Shown here: positions 27,256 to 36,249 of the stretch, piece by piece
How positions within the stretch are numbered: position 1 is the first letter of the stretch
Layout of the letters: the number at the start of each line of letters is the position of its first letter
Assembly (NCBI RefSeq): GCF_005405165.1
Contig: NZ_BJDN01000005.1
Span: 1 to 64,000 of the forward strand
Direction: 5' to 3'
Source of the DNA: Loigolactobacillus binensis
Lineage (GTDB): Bacteria > Bacillota > Bacilli > Lactobacillales > Lactobacillaceae
DNA: 64,000 nucleotides
Notes under the pieces: generated by a model
Told to the model about the DNA's origin: nothing
Seen by the model: the letters and a program-made list of their open reading frames with translations, nothing else
Databases searched by the model: none
Position numbers and translations under genes: made by a program

Positions 27256-28101
27256 TTAAATAAATTTTTCCAATTGATGATAAGCCTGACCAATCTCGGC
27301 AATACTGTGGGCATCCGAACCATAAACTAACGGAATACTGGCTGCTTTAGCTGCTACGATCAAGTCTGGATAAGGGTAGCTTTCGTTACAATAAGGCTTA
27401 TACAAACCAGCGGCATTGAGATCTAACGCAAAATGACGTTGGGCTAACACGGTAAATAACTGATCAACTAACGCTAAATTAGCGGCATTGAACTTGGCCG
27501 GTAAATTAAAATAATCTTGGAATTTTTTAATCAAAGTCATATGGCCTAAACGCCGTGGTGCGTTAACTCCTAAATCAGTTTGCACTGCTACCAGCAAGGC
27601 CCGTAAATATTGTCCGTATAACGCTTGTCCGTTCCCTTTTTGGGGATCAAGTAAGCCAGTTTTAAAATCAGCCAATGTATCATCAACACACCAAAACTTG
27701 GCGGCAGTTCCCTGCATAAAATGGACTGACAAAACGTTATCCTGTGTTTGTGGCCCGTATTCGGCCCAAAAATCACGTGTCCAGGCGAGTTGTGTCGGCA
27801 AGAAATCCAGCTCAAAACCTATATTTATTTTAAGTTGTGCTTGATATTTAGTTTGCAAATGGCGGCATTTTTTGAAATAAGCGGGTAGATCACTAAGCGC
27901 CATTGAAGCTTCGGTTAACCCAGTCAGTGTCCCCGCATAGTCCTGTTTAAACGCCGGCGGCAAAGGCGCATGCTCAGTGATGCTATATTCAGTAAAACCA
28001 AATTTAATTGCTTTTTGGATCATTAACTCAACGTCATCACCACTACCATGTGGGCAAAACTCGGTATGGCTGTGCCCTTCTTTTTTCACACTGATCACCA
28101 C
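27256..28101 (-). CDS. hisK: histidinol-phosphatase, PHP family
   Basis: This 281-residue PHP phosphoesterase removes phosphate from histidinol phosphate and completes the pathway. The metal motifs are HSHTEFCPHG near 10-19, TEHAPLPP, ELDFL and GSDAHS near the end. It is located upstream of the his T-box with its own start, so it may be expressed independently of histidine limitation. The start is GTG 28101, with a second GTG next to it; the ribosome site is weak. Confidence 0.92.
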   Translation of the reverse strand: MVISVKKEGHSHTEFCPHGSGDDVELMIQKAIKFGFTEYSITEHAPLPPAFKQDYAGTLTGLTEASMALSDLPAYFKKCRHLQTKYQAQLKINIGFELDFLPTQLAWTRDFWAEYGPQTQDNVLSVHFMQGTAAKFWCVDDTLADFKTGLLDPQKGNGQALYGQYLRALLVAVQTDLGVNAPRRLGHMTLIKKFQDYFNLPAKFNAANLALVDQLFTVLAQRHFALDLNAAGLYKPYCNESYPYPDLIVAAKAASIPLVYGSDAHSIAEIGQAYHQLEKFI

Positions 28102-28153
28102 TTTCGCTAAATTAGTTTGACTTTAGCACGCGTTCATGCCGAAAACAACCGCA

Positions 28154-28190
28154 AATAAAAAAGAGCCACAACATAATCGTTACTGCTCTA
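28154..28190 (-). terminator. terminator of lepB
   Basis: Arms AAGAGCCACAAC and GTTACTGCTCT pair with mismatches in the upper stem. On the minus strand a TTTTTTATTTG tract follows. It lies 31 bases past the lepB stop. Confidence 0.6.
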
Positions 28191-28220
28191 ACTTATTAAC
28201 CTGTGTTTTAAAATGATTTG

Positions 28221-28778
28221 CTAGTAAACCGACCATTTGTTAAGTGGCCAATACCGCCAGACAACTTTACCTTCAATTTTGGCCCGGGGTACAAAGCCGA
28301 TCAGTCGACTATCCTTAGAGATCGGCCGATTATCCCCCATGACAAAGTAGTCACCTTTAGGTACTTTTTTCGCGTAATTGGTTGCCTTCAGCGTGCTCAA
28401 CGAGAAATTCTGGGTAAATAAGCCATTGTTATCATCAGCCCACTGGGTTTTATAGCTATTCAAGTAAGGCTCGCTGTACTTCTTTCCGTTAACATACATC
28501 ACATCATCCTTAGAAGTGACAGTATCCCCCGGCAAACCAATGATTCGTTTGATATACAATGAACCGTCTGGTGCGTGTAAAATAACTACATTGCCACGTT
28601 TCAGCGTGGGATGCCGCCAGACTAAAACGCGATCTTTATCCATAAAGTTCGGTTCCATTGATGGACCGTCCACATTGTGCGGCGTGATCAAGAAGGTGCG
28701 CAATAACAAGGCAACCCCGACAATGACCACAACATCGATCACGACCCATAGCCATGATTTAACTGTTTCATTTTTCAT
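28221..28778 (-). CDS. lepB: type I signal peptidase
   Basis: This S26 peptidase of 185 residues removes signal peptides on the outer membrane face. An N-terminal membrane helix lies at about 9-30. Catalytic Ser40 is in DGPSMEPN and catalytic Lys77 in YIKRIIGLPGD. The GDNRPISKDSR box is present. Length and single helix fit the Gram-positive SipS type. It probably processes secreted proteins such as the LysM protein at 3.5 kb. Monocistronic. Confidence 0.95.
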   Translation of the reverse strand: MKNETVKSWLWVVIDVVVIVGVALLLRTFLITPHNVDGPSMEPNFMDKDRVLVWRHPTLKRGNVVILHAPDGSLYIKRIIGLPGDTVTSKDDVMYVNGKKYSEPYLNSYKTQWADDNNGLFTQNFSLSTLKATNYAKKVPKGDYFVMGDNRPISKDSRLIGFVPRAKIEGKVVWRYWPLNKWSVY

Positions 28779-28836
28779 TTATTCATGACTCCCATTCAAA
28801 AATATCTATAATTATACATATCTAGTCATACGTGAC

Positions 28837-28854
28837 GTTCATCAACTGATGAAC
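28837..28854. repeat. palindrome in lepB leader
   Basis: GTTCATCA and TGATGAAC form an 8-bp inverted repeat around two bases. It lies 17 bases downstream of the lepB -10 element, near the predicted transcript start, so it could be an operator or an RNA hairpin. Confidence 0.5.
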
Positions 28855-28870
28855 TTTTATGATCCTTTTT

Positions 28871-28899
28871 AGTATAAGCTGTCAGGCCTGCTTTGACAA
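28871..28899 (-). promoter_or_regulatory. promoter of lepB
   Basis: TTGTCA (28899-28894) and TATACT (28876-28871) are separated by 17 bases on the minus strand. Confidence 0.75.
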
Positions 28900-28926
28900 G
28901 CAAGACCGCCATTCTTATGGTCGAAA

Positions 28927-28935
28927 TGCTATACT
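28927..28935 (+). promoter_or_regulatory. extended -10 element, SDR gene
   Basis: TGCTATACT is a good extended -10, but no convincing -35 lies 17 bases before it. It would give a leader of about 180 bases before the SDR gene, containing the inverted repeats at 29031-29056 and 29062-29090. Confidence 0.45.
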
Positions 28936-29061
28936 AAAGGAAAGACTTAAAGCTATTTTCGTCTGACTTTTAATAATTTATTAAAGTAGCCTAACTTTGT
29001 AAAAGCCAGGCGCTATTAAAACCTTATATTTGGTCGTTTCATAACTAATTCGACCAGTCCG

Positions 29062-29090
29062 TGTTTGAAAACTAACCACGTTTTCAAACA
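29062..29090. repeat. 11-bp inverted repeat before SDR gene
   Basis: TGTTTGAAAAC and GTTTTCAAACA are perfect complements around a 7-base centre, 17 bases upstream of the AGGAGG site. A second repeat, TGGTCG (29031-29036) with CGACCA (29051-29056), precedes it. They may be a repressor operator or leader hairpins. Confidence 0.6.
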
Positions 29091-29119
29091 TCCCTTAATT
29101 TGACTAAGGAGGAAATATT

Positions 29120-29893
29120 ATGCCCCAAAAAATTGCTGTGATCACTGGCGCTGGCCAGGGAATCGGCCGGGCAATCGCCAAAGTATTAGCCGCAGATGGC
29201 TTCTTCGTTGCTGCTTCCGATATTATTATGGCCGCCGCACAACGCACGGTCAGCGAAATTCATCAACAACATCATCAAGCAGCGGCTTATCAGGCCAATG
29301 TGATCTACCAACACGATCTAGTACAGTTAGTTGAGCAGGTAGTTGCCGAACATGGTCACATTGACGTTATGGTCAACGATGCTGGGATCGTCAAAGTCGG
29401 CCCGATCGAGCAAATCACCAATAAAGAAGTCGACGAACTGTTAGCAGTCAACGTTAAAGGCGTTTTATTTGGCATTCAGGCAGCGGCTAAGTTTATGAAA
29501 CGGCAGCCAACTGGCGGCAAGATCATCAACGCCGCCGGTTTAGGGGGAATGGAAGGAATGCCGCTATTAAGCGCTTATTCGGCCAGTAAATTTGCAGTAC
29601 GCGGTTTAACCCAAGCCGCCGCCAAGGAATTAGCCCCCTACCACATCAACGTCAATGCGTATTCACCGGGCATTGTCGCTAGCCCGTTGTGGGATATCGT
29701 TAATGCCCAAGTCGAAAAATTAGATCAAGACAGCCGCCAGCTGGCCTTAAAACAATTTAAAGAACGAATCGCTTTAAATCGCATCGAACAGCCTGGTGAC
29801 GCTGCTAATTTAGTTGCTTTTTTGGCCAGTGACCGTGCAGACTACATCACTGGGCAAACGATCGCCGTCGATGGCGGTCTCCACATGAATTAA
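29120..29893 (+). CDS. SDR oxidoreductase, diacetyl/acetoin reductase-like
   Basis: This 257-residue short-chain dehydrogenase resembles (S)-acetoin-forming diacetyl reductases along its length: TGAGQGIG at 9-16, NVKG at 111-114, Tyr153 and Lys157 in YSASK, PGIV, and DGGLHMN at the end. Two active-site changes stand out. The catalytic serine, 13 residues before Tyr153, is Gly140 (INAAGLGG), and NNAG is NDAG (86-89). Activity on diacetyl is therefore uncertain. The start follows AGGAGGAAATATT. A strong terminator follows. Confidence 0.85.
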   Translation: MPQKIAVITGAGQGIGRAIAKVLAADGFFVAASDIIMAAAQRTVSEIHQQHHQAAAYQANVIYQHDLVQLVEQVVAEHGHIDVMVNDAGIVKVGPIEQITNKEVDELLAVNVKGVLFGIQAAAKFMKRQPTGGKIINAAGLGGMEGMPLLSAYSASKFAVRGLTQAAAKELAPYHINVNAYSPGIVASPLWDIVNAQVEKLDQDSRQLALKQFKERIALNRIEQPGDAANLVAFLASDRADYITGQTIAVDGGLHMN

Positions 29894-29997
29894 GGCCATT
29901 CAGTTTAGCGCCAACATTTAAATCCATTGGCTAACAGCTTCCTACCATAACTAGATCAAAAATAATTTAGGGCTCACGATGCAACTATCGTGGCCGC

Positions 29998-30042
29998 AAA
30001 AAAGGTGCGCGCCGTTGCTATTTGCTGACGCGCACCTTTTTT
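29998..30042 (+). terminator. terminator of SDR gene
   Basis: AAAAAAGGTGCGCG and CGCGCACCTTTTTT pair perfectly (14 bp) around a 17-base loop. A smaller CACGAT/ATCGTG hairpin precedes it at 29974-29991. Confidence 0.85.
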
Positions 30043-30083
30043 AAATATATTAGCGCAGACTGCTGGGCCACCTAGTACATATT

Positions 30084-30113
30084 TTGACGGCAAAATCACT
30101 AGCTTGTTACAAT
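30084..30113 (+). promoter_or_regulatory. promoter of P-type ATPase gene
   Basis: TTGACG (30084-30089) and TACAAT (30108-30113) have an 18-base spacer. The gene's AAAGGAGGCG site lies about 30 bases further on. Confidence 0.6.
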
Positions 30114-30159
30114 AAAACTATAGGTTTTTACCATTTGCTCGCAAAGGAGGCGACTCACT

Positions 30160-32799
30160 ATGACGCATGCCACTCGTAGCGGCAGTGACATTTGCCGCGA
30201 CTATCAAGTTGACCCCGAACAAGGCCTGACCGCAGCACAAATCGAGCAGCAACGTAGCCGTGCTGGCCAGAATGAACTCGCCGCGGTTCCGCCAACTCCA
30301 CTTTGGCGTAAAGTTATTCAGCAGCTCACTGATATCACGTCAATTATTTTATTGATCGCCACAGGGATCGCCGCCTACTTAGCCCTGACCAGTGACAGCT
30401 CCTGGCTGAAAGTGATCGTGATCGGTGCGATCATTATTTTGAACGTTGTCATCACTTTATTTCAGGAACACCACGCTGAGAAGGCTTTAGCAGCCTTACA
30501 AGATATGCACGTGCCGACAGTTACCGTGATCCGTGACGGAACTAAAACCACCTTGCCTGCACCAGAACTAGTTCCCGGTGATATCGTCGTTTTAACTGCC
30601 GGCAACACCGTTCCTGCCGATGGGCGCTTACTTAGCGCACAAAACTTGACCATTGACGAAGCGATTTTAACCGGTGAAAGTGAAGCGATCAGTAAACAAA
30701 CAGCCCCGATGGCCACGGAGCCAGAAAGTATCGGTGATAATCTGAATTTAGTTTTCTCCGGTACTGCAGTGACGCAAGGCAACGGTTATTTTATCGTCAC
30801 CGCCACCGGAATGGCCACAGAATTAGGTAAAATTGCCGCTTTATTAAATAAAACACAAAAGCAAAAAACACTGCTGCAGCAGCGCTTGGCCCAGTTGGCC
30901 TTACGTCTAACTTCGATTGCTTTAGTTGCTGGTGTTGTCATTTTCCTATTAAATTTTTTCCTTTATCAAGATAATTTAGCCGATAGTTTACTGATCGGTG
31001 TGTCACTGGCTGTAGCCGCTGTGCCGGAAACTTTGCCGGTGATCGTCACTTTGAGTTTGACCCATGGTGTACGTAAAATGGCCCAGCGCCGCGCGATCAT
31101 TCGCCGTATAACGGCTGTAGAAACCATCGGTAATGTGAATGTGATCGCCAGTGATAAAACCGGAACGTTAACGCAAAATAAAATGACGATCACTCAATTC
31201 TGGCAACCCGGACAGCCAGTTCAAAAAATCGCTGCCTTAACTAAGTTGGCGCCGCAGCAGCGCCAAGCCTTCACTTATATGGGACTGGCTACTAACGCCG
31301 AGGTCACAGCTGATGGTGAAGCCCACGGTGATGCCACTGAATTAGCCATCGTTCACTTATTAGCAAAATATAACCTGAAACGAACCACACTAGAACAAGA
31401 TTATCCCCGTTTAGCGGAAAACCCCTTCGACTCCAATAAGAAAACAATGGCCACTTTACATGAAACCCCAGATGGTCATTATCTGGTCATCGTTAAAGGC
31501 GCATTGGATCGCCTGCAATTAGCACAACGCCCGCACAAAACGACCACCATCCATGATGAATTTGCTGCCGGCGCCTTACGTATTCTTGGCATCGCTTATC
31601 GTGAATTCACAACTAAACCCGAATTAAACTGGGCCCAAATCGAACAAGAATTAACTTTAGTGGGCCTGATCGGCTTGATCGATCCACCACGGCCCGAAGT
31701 ACCGGCCGCAATCGCCAAAGCCCACGCCGCTGGAATCAAACCGGTAATGATCACCGGTGACCATTTAGCCACCGCCAAAGCGATCGCCAGTGATATCGGT
31801 ATTTTGCGGCCTGGTGAACAAGCCATCAGTGGTGCGGAGTTGCGCCAACTAAGTGATGCCGCCTTAAAGAAACAGATCACCGACTACAGTGTTTTTGCCC
31901 GCGTTTCGCCAGAAGATAAATTACGGATCATTAACGCCTGGCAGGCCAATGGCGCAACCATTGCGATGACTGGTGATGGCGTCAACGATGCGCCAGCACT
32001 AAAGGCCGCCGATGTTGGTATCGCTATGGGGATCACCGGCACCGATGTTTCCAAAAATGCCGCTGATATGATCTTGACCGATGATAATTTTGCAACGATC
32101 CTTGATGCTGTTGAAGAAGGACGTACGGTTTACCATAATATTCTCAAGGCGATCGAATTTTTGGTCGGGGTCAATTTCGCTCAGATCTTCCTCATGCTAT
32201 TTAGTGTCAGTCTCGGTTGGGGAGCAATCCTGATCGCCGAACAATTATTACTGATCAACGTCCTGGCTGACGGCCTACCTGGCTTCTATATTGGTGCAGA
32301 GCCTGGCGATCGTGATAATATGCAACATCCGCCAGTTAGCAAAAATCGCTCACTATTTGCCGATGGCCTAGGCTGGCGGTTAGCCCTTCGTGCGTTGGTT
32401 TTCATTATTCTAGTTGGCGGGGTCTACTATTGGGGTCGTTTCGGTCTGAACGACGGCTCACAGCTGCAAGGTATGACCATGGCCTTTCTCGTATTAGCTT
32501 TAGGTTCAGTCATCGACGTTTACGCCATTAAAACGCGACAAATGTTAAGTTGGCGCACCTTAAAACACAATCGCGCCTTAAACATCAGTGTCGTGATCGC
32601 TATCAGTCTAGTTTTAGCCGTTGCCTTAGTTCCATTCTTACAAAAAGCATTTGGCCTAACTGACCTGACAGCAAGTGCTTGGTGGATCACAGTTCCCGCT
32701 ATTTTCGGTTCGCTACTCTGTTTAGAGCTCACCAAGTATTTCCGCTTAAAACGTAAAGCACGCCAAAATTCAGCGTCACCTGAATACGAACTAGACTAA
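30160..32799 (+). CDS. P-type (P2A) cation-transporting ATPase, Ca2+-type
   Basis: This 879-residue pump has the full P2-type layout: an N-terminal cation_ATPase_N region, TGESEAISK in the actuator domain, phosphorylated Asp332 in DKTGTLT, KGAL in the nucleotide domain, TGDGVND at 604-610 and ten predicted membrane helices. The M4 motif is PETLP (usually PEGLP in Ca2+ pumps) and M6 is NVLADGLP; the acidic ion ligands are kept. Calcium (or manganese) export is the best guess. It has its own promoter and terminator. Confidence 0.92.
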   Translation: MTHATRSGSDICRDYQVDPEQGLTAAQIEQQRSRAGQNELAAVPPTPLWRKVIQQLTDITSIILLIATGIAAYLALTSDSSWLKVIVIGAIIILNVVITLFQEHHAEKALAALQDMHVPTVTVIRDGTKTTLPAPELVPGDIVVLTAGNTVPADGRLLSAQNLTIDEAILTGESEAISKQTAPMATEPESIGDNLNLVFSGTAVTQGNGYFIVTATGMATELGKIAALLNKTQKQKTLLQQRLAQLALRLTSIALVAGVVIFLLNFFLYQDNLADSLLIGVSLAVAAVPETLPVIVTLSLTHGVRKMAQRRAIIRRITAVETIGNVNVIASDKTGTLTQNKMTITQFWQPGQPVQKIAALTKLAPQQRQAFTYMGLATNAEVTADGEAHGDATELAIVHLLAKYNLKRTTLEQDYPRLAENPFDSNKKTMATLHETPDGHYLVIVKGALDRLQLAQRPHKTTTIHDEFAAGALRILGIAYREFTTKPELNWAQIEQELTLVGLIGLIDPPRPEVPAAIAKAHAAGIKPVMITGDHLATAKAIASDIGILRPGEQAISGAELRQLSDAALKKQITDYSVFARVSPEDKLRIINAWQANGATIAMTGDGVNDAPALKAADVGIAMGITGTDVSKNAADMILTDDNFATILDAVEEGRTVYHNILKAIEFLVGVNFAQIFLMLFSVSLGWGAILIAEQLLLINVLADGLPGFYIGAEPGDRDNMQHPPVSKNRSLFADGLGWRLALRALVFIILVGGVYYWGRFGLNDGSQLQGMTMAFLVLALGSVIDVYAIKTRQMLSWRTLKHNRALNISVVIAISLVLAVALVPFLQKAFGLTDLTASAWWITVPAIFGSLLCLELTKYFRLKRKARQNSASPEYELD

Positions 32800-32850
32800 C
32801 GAAATACTAAGAAGATACGCTGCGCAGCAAGCACCTATACCGCTGTAAAC

Positions 32851-32887
32851 AAAAATGTGGCCGCGTTATTGCGAGCCACATTTTTTA
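32851..32887. terminator. bidirectional terminator
   Basis: AAAAATGTGGC and GCCACATTTTTT pair around a 13-base loop. It serves the ATPase gene on the plus strand and overlaps the stop codon of the convergent LysR gene. Confidence 0.85.
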
Positions 32888-33778
32888 TGCCAATAAATTT
32901 TCTTCATAATTTTGCTGAATATAAGCCTTGATCGCCTGCAACATTTTTTTAGTCGATGGGGCTACTGCTTGCACTTTGTTGGCTACCAGCGCCACCGTTC
33001 GATGAAAGTCTTGATCAAATGGATAAATATTCACATTACCGGATAATTTCTGCAAGGCTAATTGCGGTAAAATCCCCATCCCCAAACCACTTTCCACCAT
33101 CGCCAGAATTGATTGATCATCAATACTATAGCGCAGCGAATTAGGCCGAACATTGTAGCGATCCAACGCACGCTTAGTATCCCGATCATAATCGGTTTGT
33201 TGCAAAATAAAATCTTGATCGGCAACATCAGCCGCGGTCACGTAAGTTTTGTGTTGGGGAACAAAATTCTGGGGCGTGATACAAAAAATTTGATCGGTGA
33301 TCAGGGGTGTCACCACTAGTTGATCCGCGATCGGCAAGGCGGAAAAACCAATATCGATCGTCCCGATCTTAGCTTGATTGACGATATCATTAAAGTTACT
33401 TTGAACGATGCTAATCGCAATGTCGGGATATTGCTGCTTAAACTTTTGAATGATCGGTGGCAGCCAACTGATACAAACACTACTAAAGGCCCCAATCCGA
33501 ATCGAACCGGCATTTAACCCATTGATATTAGCGGCCTCTTGACGCAGTCGTTCTTCAGTATTTAAGATCTCCTGTACGATCGGCAAAATACGCTGCCCAT
33601 CACTGGTTAATTCAACACCAGTACGATTGCGAATAAACAGCGGAAAGCCTAACTCATTTTCTAATTGCGTGATCGAATGGCTAACTGCACTAGGGGTAAC
33701 ATTGAGGGCCACCGCCGCCTGATAAAAAGTTTTACGTTCGACCACTTCATGAAAAATTTCATAAGAAAAAGTTGACAT
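32885..33778 (-). CDS. LysR family transcriptional regulator
   Basis: This 297-residue protein has an N-terminal winged HTH (FYQAAVALNVTPSAVSHSI, about 18-36) and a periplasmic-binding-protein-like effector domain from about residue 90. It is divergent from an aminotransferase gene 253 bases away. By the usual LysR layout it probably controls that gene and itself in response to an amino-acid-related ligand. Start ATG 33778 follows AAAGGAGTAG. Confidence 0.92.
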   Translation of the reverse strand: MSTFSYEIFHEVVERKTFYQAAVALNVTPSAVSHSITQLENELGFPLFIRNRTGVELTSDGQRILPIVQEILNTEERLRQEAANINGLNAGSIRIGAFSSVCISWLPPIIQKFKQQYPDIAISIVQSNFNDIVNQAKIGTIDIGFSALPIADQLVVTPLITDQIFCITPQNFVPQHKTYVTAADVADQDFILQQTDYDRDTKRALDRYNVRPNSLRYSIDDQSILAMVESGLGMGILPQLALQKLSGNVNIYPFDQDFHRTVALVANKVQAVAPSTKKMLQAIKAYIQQNYEENLLA

Positions 33779-33823
33779 ATTTCTACTCCTTTCAGCCCAA
33801 ACTAGGTTTGCGGATTATCTTTT

Positions 33824-33895
33824 AGTTAGTTTTACTAACTGAGTACACCTAAAATCAGCCCTGACACTGGGCAACGATTTAAGCAAATGATTTGC
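33824..33895. promoter_or_regulatory. inverted repeats between LysR gene and aminotransferase
   Basis: AGTTAGT and ACTAACT (33824-33840, 3-base centre) and GCAAAT and ATTTGC (33883-33895, 1-base centre) are perfect short palindromes in the shared control region. They are candidate LysR sites. The rest of 33896-34031 is AT-rich with no element I can support. Confidence 0.45.
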
Positions 33896-34031
33896 AATGA
33901 ATTAATTTCACTTAATTATGAAAAAGTTGAGTTTTACTTATTATGCAGTTCATTTTATCATAATAAACAACCACTAGTAAATGTGCATTAATTGCTATTT
34001 TGGGCAACAAGTTATAAATGGAGGGATTAAC

Positions 34032-35228
34032 ATGGTAAAATTTGCAAACCGAATTCAACCTTGCGACAACGGACTAAACGATATTTTCACTTACGCCAAC
34101 GACCCAGCATTGATTTCTTTTGCCGCCGGCTATCCAAATAACCAATTATTTCCTCGTGCAGCACTTCAAACGGCCTTTAATGCCAGCTTAACCGAGCGGT
34201 GCAACTTACAATACAGCACTGCCGCTGGTTTACCTAGTTTACGGGCAAAAATCGCCCAACACATTTCAACAGCCCAACGTCAATTCACTGCCGAACAAAT
34301 TTTGTTGACTCAAGGTGCGCAGCAAGGGCTTGACCTCACGGCTAAATTGTTGCTGAACCCAGGCGATGGGGTCGTGGTCGAAGCGCCAACTTATTTAGGC
34401 GCCTTATCCGCCTTCGATGCTTATCAGCCAACTTATTATGAGGTTCCTTTGATCGCCGATGGCATGGATCTAAATGCTTTACAAAAAATATTGCTGACGC
34501 ACACCGTTAAATTTATCTATACGATCCCCGATTTTCAAAATCCAACTGGCTGTACGCTATCCTTGGCCAAACGCCACGCACTGTTACGCTTGGCACAACG
34601 CTACGATGTGATCATTTTAGAAGATAACCCGTACCGTGAGCTACGTTTCAGCGGTACCCCACTGCCTTCTCTGGCCAGCTTGGACACCACCAACCACGTG
34701 ATCAGTTTAGGCAGCTTTTCGAAAATTCTTTCTCCTGGTCTGCGTTTAGGTTGGCTGGTGGCCGCACCAGAACTGTTGGAACCACTGACGGCCTTAAAGC
34801 TAGGCAACGATGTCCAATCTTCGACCCTAGTCATGAACGCAGTTGATCACTATTTGACCACCTACGATATTAAGGCACATATTAACGCAATGAACAGGGC
34901 GTACGCGAAAAAGATGACCGTTATGCTAACCGCGTTGGCCCGTTATTTACCGGCAACAGTTGCGTTTACCAAACCGTGCGGCGGCTTCTTCGTTTATTTA
35001 ACCTTACCTGCGGAAATTGATACCGGCCAATTGCTTAAACAAGTGATCCTGCGTGACGCCAAAGTAGCCTATGTGCCCAGCGCCAGCTTATTTCCAGTAA
35101 GTCATCAAGCGAACGGCATCCGCCTGAATTTTACCAATCTAGCTAATGAGACCATTGAACTAGGCGTAAAACGTTTAGGTCAGATTCTAACGCAAACATT
35201 ACACCAAAAACATTACGCTAAATTATAA
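34032..35228 (+). CDS. PLP-dependent aminotransferase (LysN/MocR-like fold I)
   Basis: This 398-residue fold-type I aminotransferase belongs to the 2-aminoadipate/aromatic aminotransferase group: ISFAAGYPNNQLFP at the N-terminus, PDFQNPTGCTLS, EDNPYREL, and the PLP lysine in GSFSKILSPGLRLGW. There is no N-terminal GntR domain, so it is an enzyme rather than a MocR regulator. GGAGGGATTAAC precedes ATG 34032; the longer frame from 33981 lacks a site. It is probably controlled by the divergent LysR protein. The substrate amino acid is not determined. Confidence 0.9.
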   Translation: MVKFANRIQPCDNGLNDIFTYANDPALISFAAGYPNNQLFPRAALQTAFNASLTERCNLQYSTAAGLPSLRAKIAQHISTAQRQFTAEQILLTQGAQQGLDLTAKLLLNPGDGVVVEAPTYLGALSAFDAYQPTYYEVPLIADGMDLNALQKILLTHTVKFIYTIPDFQNPTGCTLSLAKRHALLRLAQRYDVIILEDNPYRELRFSGTPLPSLASLDTTNHVISLGSFSKILSPGLRLGWLVAAPELLEPLTALKLGNDVQSSTLVMNAVDHYLTTYDIKAHINAMNRAYAKKMTVMLTALARYLPATVAFTKPCGGFFVYLTLPAEIDTGQLLKQVILRDAKVAYVPSASLFPVSHQANGIRLNFTNLANETIELGVKRLGQILTQTLHQKHYAKL

Positions 35229-35306
35229 GTCCCTAAAGTTTCTGATAGCCGCACTAGCAACTAGGCGTTACAATGAAACTATCAGAAAATCTGGGAGGGC
35301 AAGTCA

Positions 35307-36107
35307 TTGACCATTAAATTAATCGCAACGGATGTTGACGGAACGTTTCTAACTGATCAACACGAATATCAGATCCAGCGTTTCAACGAGCAACTTCAAG
35401 AAATGCAGCGCCGCAACATGCATTTCGTTATCGCCAGTAGCAATCATTATAGCCATTTACAGGCTGTTTTTGCGACTAAATCACCGATCACCACGTTTAT
35501 CGCTGAAAACGGCGCGTTAATTATGGACCGTGGTCAGGTCATTGCTGAAAGTAAGTTGTCGGCCGCAACGATTCAGCAATTATTACGCCAATTAAAGGAC
35601 GATCCAAAATTACAACCCGATTCGATTCGCTTATCCGGCCAACGCGCCAGCTATATGGTGAAAACAGAAACCATTGATGAATACGTGCGCTATTTCTTCA
35701 ATAATTTGCAGCTAGTCGATGATCTAAGCCAAGTCGATGATCATATTTACAAGTTAAATGCGGTGTGGAAACAGGCTGAATTAAAAGATAAGGCAGACTA
35801 CCTCAACGCCAAATTTTCCGGCGTGATCCACGCGACTGCCAGCGGTTTTGGTAGTATTGATGTGATCGCCGCTGGGGTCAACAAAGGTGTTGGCTTGCAA
35901 CAGTTAGAAGATCACCTCCAGCTGACAGCAGACAACATTGCGGCCTTCGGTGATAATTATAATGATCTAGAAATGTTGCGCCGAGCAAAATACAGTTACG
36001 CAATGCGGAACGCCCGCGCGGAAGTACAACGAGAAGCCGCCTTTATCACCCGATTAGATAATAATCACAACGGCGTACTGGACACGATCGATCAAATTTT
36101 AAAATAA
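35307..36107 (+). CDS. Cof-type HAD phosphatase, copy 1 of tandem pair
   Basis: This HAD-IIB phosphatase of 266 residues begins IKLIATDVDGTFLTDQHEY, with the nucleophile Asp in DVDGT, and ends with FGDNYNDLEML as motif IV. Start is TTG 35307 after GGGAGGGCAAG. It is strongly similar to the next gene along its whole length, including ENGALIMD and NKGVGLQ. Likely substrates are sugar or cofactor phosphates. An inverted repeat (35239-35248 with 35279-35288) precedes it. Confidence 0.92.
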   Translation: MTIKLIATDVDGTFLTDQHEYQIQRFNEQLQEMQRRNMHFVIASSNHYSHLQAVFATKSPITTFIAENGALIMDRGQVIAESKLSAATIQQLLRQLKDDPKLQPDSIRLSGQRASYMVKTETIDEYVRYFFNNLQLVDDLSQVDDHIYKLNAVWKQAELKDKADYLNAKFSGVIHATASGFGSIDVIAAGVNKGVGLQQLEDHLQLTADNIAAFGDNYNDLEMLRRAKYSYAMRNARAEVQREAAFITRLDNNHNGVLDTIDQILK

Positions 36108-36249
36108 TTAAATCTAGGGCAACAGTGAAAAGTTTCGTTTGCTTTTTCGCTTGTTGTGCTATTTTTTTAATTGATTTTAAATAAAATTATCGCTTTCATT
36201 GGCTTATCTAAGCTACAATATAGTTAAACAAGTTTTGGAGGTTATGCTA

